Of a DNA stretch of 33,248 nt, positions 31,726 to 33,248 are shown in pieces. The stretch's first letter is position 1, and each line of letters starts with the position of its first letter. The notes beneath the pieces are model-generated. The model did no database searches. It was not told where the DNA came from and saw only the letters and a program-made list of their open reading frames with translations. Both the position numbers and the translations under genes were made by a program. Source of the DNA: Phycisphaerae bacterium (GTDB taxonomy: Bacteria; Planctomycetota; Phycisphaerae; Phycisphaerales; SM1A02); NCBI GenBank assembly GCA_002700845.1, contig PAFA01000076.1, forward strand, positions 1 to 33,248, read 5' to 3'.

Positions 31726-33248
31726 CGGCGGTGGAACCGACGTTCCAGATCCTCGACGGGGATGCGAATGGTTGTCGGTCGACCATGAGGACAGTTGCTT
31801 GATCTTTCAATCGCTTCGCGCTGTTCCAACAAATCTTCGAGTTCCGCCTCACTCAGTCGATCACCGGCTTTGATAGCAGCCTTGCACGCCATCATGTCCA
31901 AGACCTCATCCATCGCGGCTTCTGGTTCGGGAGGAAGATGATTGCTGACCGCGCGAGACAAAAGATCTTCCACAAATGGACCGGGAGCCACTTTGCGTTC
32001 CAGCAACAACACTGGGAACGACTGCACTGCCGCAGAACCAGGCCCCAACTCAATCACTTCAATCCCAAGACGCTTAAACAGCGGCTGCCAATCGGGAAGG
32101 AGCTCAACGGCAGCGGCCCCAATCTGGATGGGCTCAGGGACCAACAATGCTTGCCGCGGCAACGCACCTTGACCAACCCGATCTTTCAAACGCTCAAACA
32201 TCATGCGTTCGTGCAGCGCGTGTTGATCAATGACCACCAATGCATCTGATTCTTCGAGCACCAAGAAGCTGTCTCGAAGGACCAAGATTCTTTCAACCGC
32301 GCGAACTGACCGACTCACCGATCCGAAATCAAATTTGGGTTCTGGTCCAGAAGACGTGACGGGATCAGAAGCTTCATGAATTGATTTAATTGAAGTGGGC
32401 TTCGAGTGGGCATGATCCATGGCTGGCCACGAGGAACTGGGCTCCACTGTGGTCTGTGGCAATGGAATTTTCGGCACAAGATTCGCATTGTCCAAAGCAC
32501 GCCGAACCGCCATCCGAATCATCGAGAAAAGGGCCGAACCATCGCGAAGACGAACTTCGGACTTGGTGGGATGCACATTGACATCAATTCGGTCTGGAGG
32601 AACAGAAAGCCACAGAACAATCGGAGGAAGAGTATTGGGCTCAACCAACCCTCGGAATCCTTCGCGTATGGCGTGGGTCAACGAACGATCCACAATGGGC
32701 CGACCATTCAAGATGAGACGCACCCCGCGTGTCCCCTGCCGGGCGAACTCTGGTGGCGCCATGCAGCCTGCCAACTGCCCCGCCGCTTCTTCAGCCTGCA
32801 CATCGAGTACTGCGTCGAGAGGTATCCCGGTTACTTCGGCCACACGATTTCGTATGTCATCGTTGGGGGGGTACTCGAATCGAATCTTGTCATCGGAGAA
32901 AAACCGCAAGCCAACCGTCGGATGAGCAAGCGCCATCGCCGCCAAGGTTTCTCCCACCCGCATCGCTTCTGCACGTGGTGATTTCAAAAACGACGCACGA
33001 GCCGGGATATTGTGAAAGAGGTCTTTTGCTTCGACGATGGTGCCTTGGGCTCCGGACCACGGACGAACCTCCCCCACCCGGCCACCTTCAACACGGATTT
33101 CCCCGCCTTCACTCGCGTTCCGGGCTTGGGAACGTACGCTCAATCGAGACACCGCGCCGATCGAAGCCAGCGCTTCTCCGCGGAAGCCCATGGTCAGGAT
33201 GGCTTCAAGATCATCGACAGAGGCAATCTTGCTTGTCGCGTGCGGGGA
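31722..33248 (-). CDS. mutL: DNA mismatch repair protein MutL (5' end beyond window)
   Basis: Reads through the window edge as ATSKIASVDDLEAILTMGFRGEALASIGAV; VPPDRIDVNVHPTKSEVRL; C-terminal VVIDQHALHERMMFERL...MACKAAIKAGDRLSEAELEDLL...CPHGRPTTIRI. Confidence 0.95.
   Translation of the reverse strand, partial: SPHATSKIASVDDLEAILTMGFRGEALASIGAVSRLSVRSQARNASEGGEIRVEGGRVGEVRPWSGAQGTIVEAKDLFHNIPARASFLKSPRAEAMRVGETLAAMALAHPTVGLRFFSDDKIRFEYPPNDDIRNRVAEVTGIPLDAVLDVQAEEAAGQLAGCMAPPEFARQGTRGVRLILNGRPIVDRSLTHAIREGFRGLVEPNTLPPIVLWLSVPPDRIDVNVHPTKSEVRLRDGSALFSMIRMAVRRALDNANLVPKIPLPQTTVEPSSSWPAMDHAHSKPTSIKSIHEASDPVTSSGPEPKFDFGSVSRSVRAVERILVLRDSFLVLEESDALVVIDQHALHERMMFERLKDRVGQGALPRQALLVPEPIQIGAAAVELLPDWQPLFKRLGIEVIELGPGSAAVQSFPVLLLERKVAPGPFVEDLLSRAVSNHLPPEPEAAMDEVLDMMACKAAIKAGDRLSEAELEDLLEQREAIERSSNCPHGRPTTIRIPVEDLERRFHRR

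Overview
The window reads as ordinary bacterial chromosome, most likely from a planctomycete (Phycisphaerae-like). I infer this from the PSCyt-type cytochrome, dockerin-type exported proteins, a PEP-CTERM-like tail, and an ECF sigma factor near a Ser/Thr kinase. From left to right it contains: (1) a minus-strand flagellar operon flgI-flgJ(rod-binding)-flgN-flgK-flgL-fliW-csrA-flagellin, ending in a strong intrinsic terminator; (2) a large membrane glycosyltransferase-like protein, a zinc-ribbon membrane protein and a double-cytochrome c/LRR protein; (3) a MerR-HTH/B12-binding-like regulator divergent from a tight four-gene oxidoreductase operon (atypical SDR, TIGR01777 epimerase, FAD amine-oxidase-like, renalase-like COG3380); (4) an exported PEP-CTERM-like protein, a DUF1684 lipoprotein, a GT2 and an SDR; (5) a Ser/Thr kinase, a large dockerin/FG-GAP protein, an ECF sigma factor and tRNA-Thr(CGT); (6) an exported HEAT-repeat protein with an embedded receiver-like domain, a dockerin protein coupled to a prepilin-like protein, and a partial mutL. 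The best leads are: a flagellin leader with a sigma-28-like promoter overlapping the csrA stop codon and an array of hairpin-presented GGA (CsrA-like) motifs; a B12-type regulator that has lost the cobalamin-ligating His and faces an operon whose SDR has lost its catalytic Tyr; an apparently exported receiver-like domain inside a HEAT protein; and terminators embedded in coding sequence at tightly interlocked gene ends. No CRISPR array, transposase, integrase or rRNA was seen. All family assignments come from reading motifs by eye; no searches were run.
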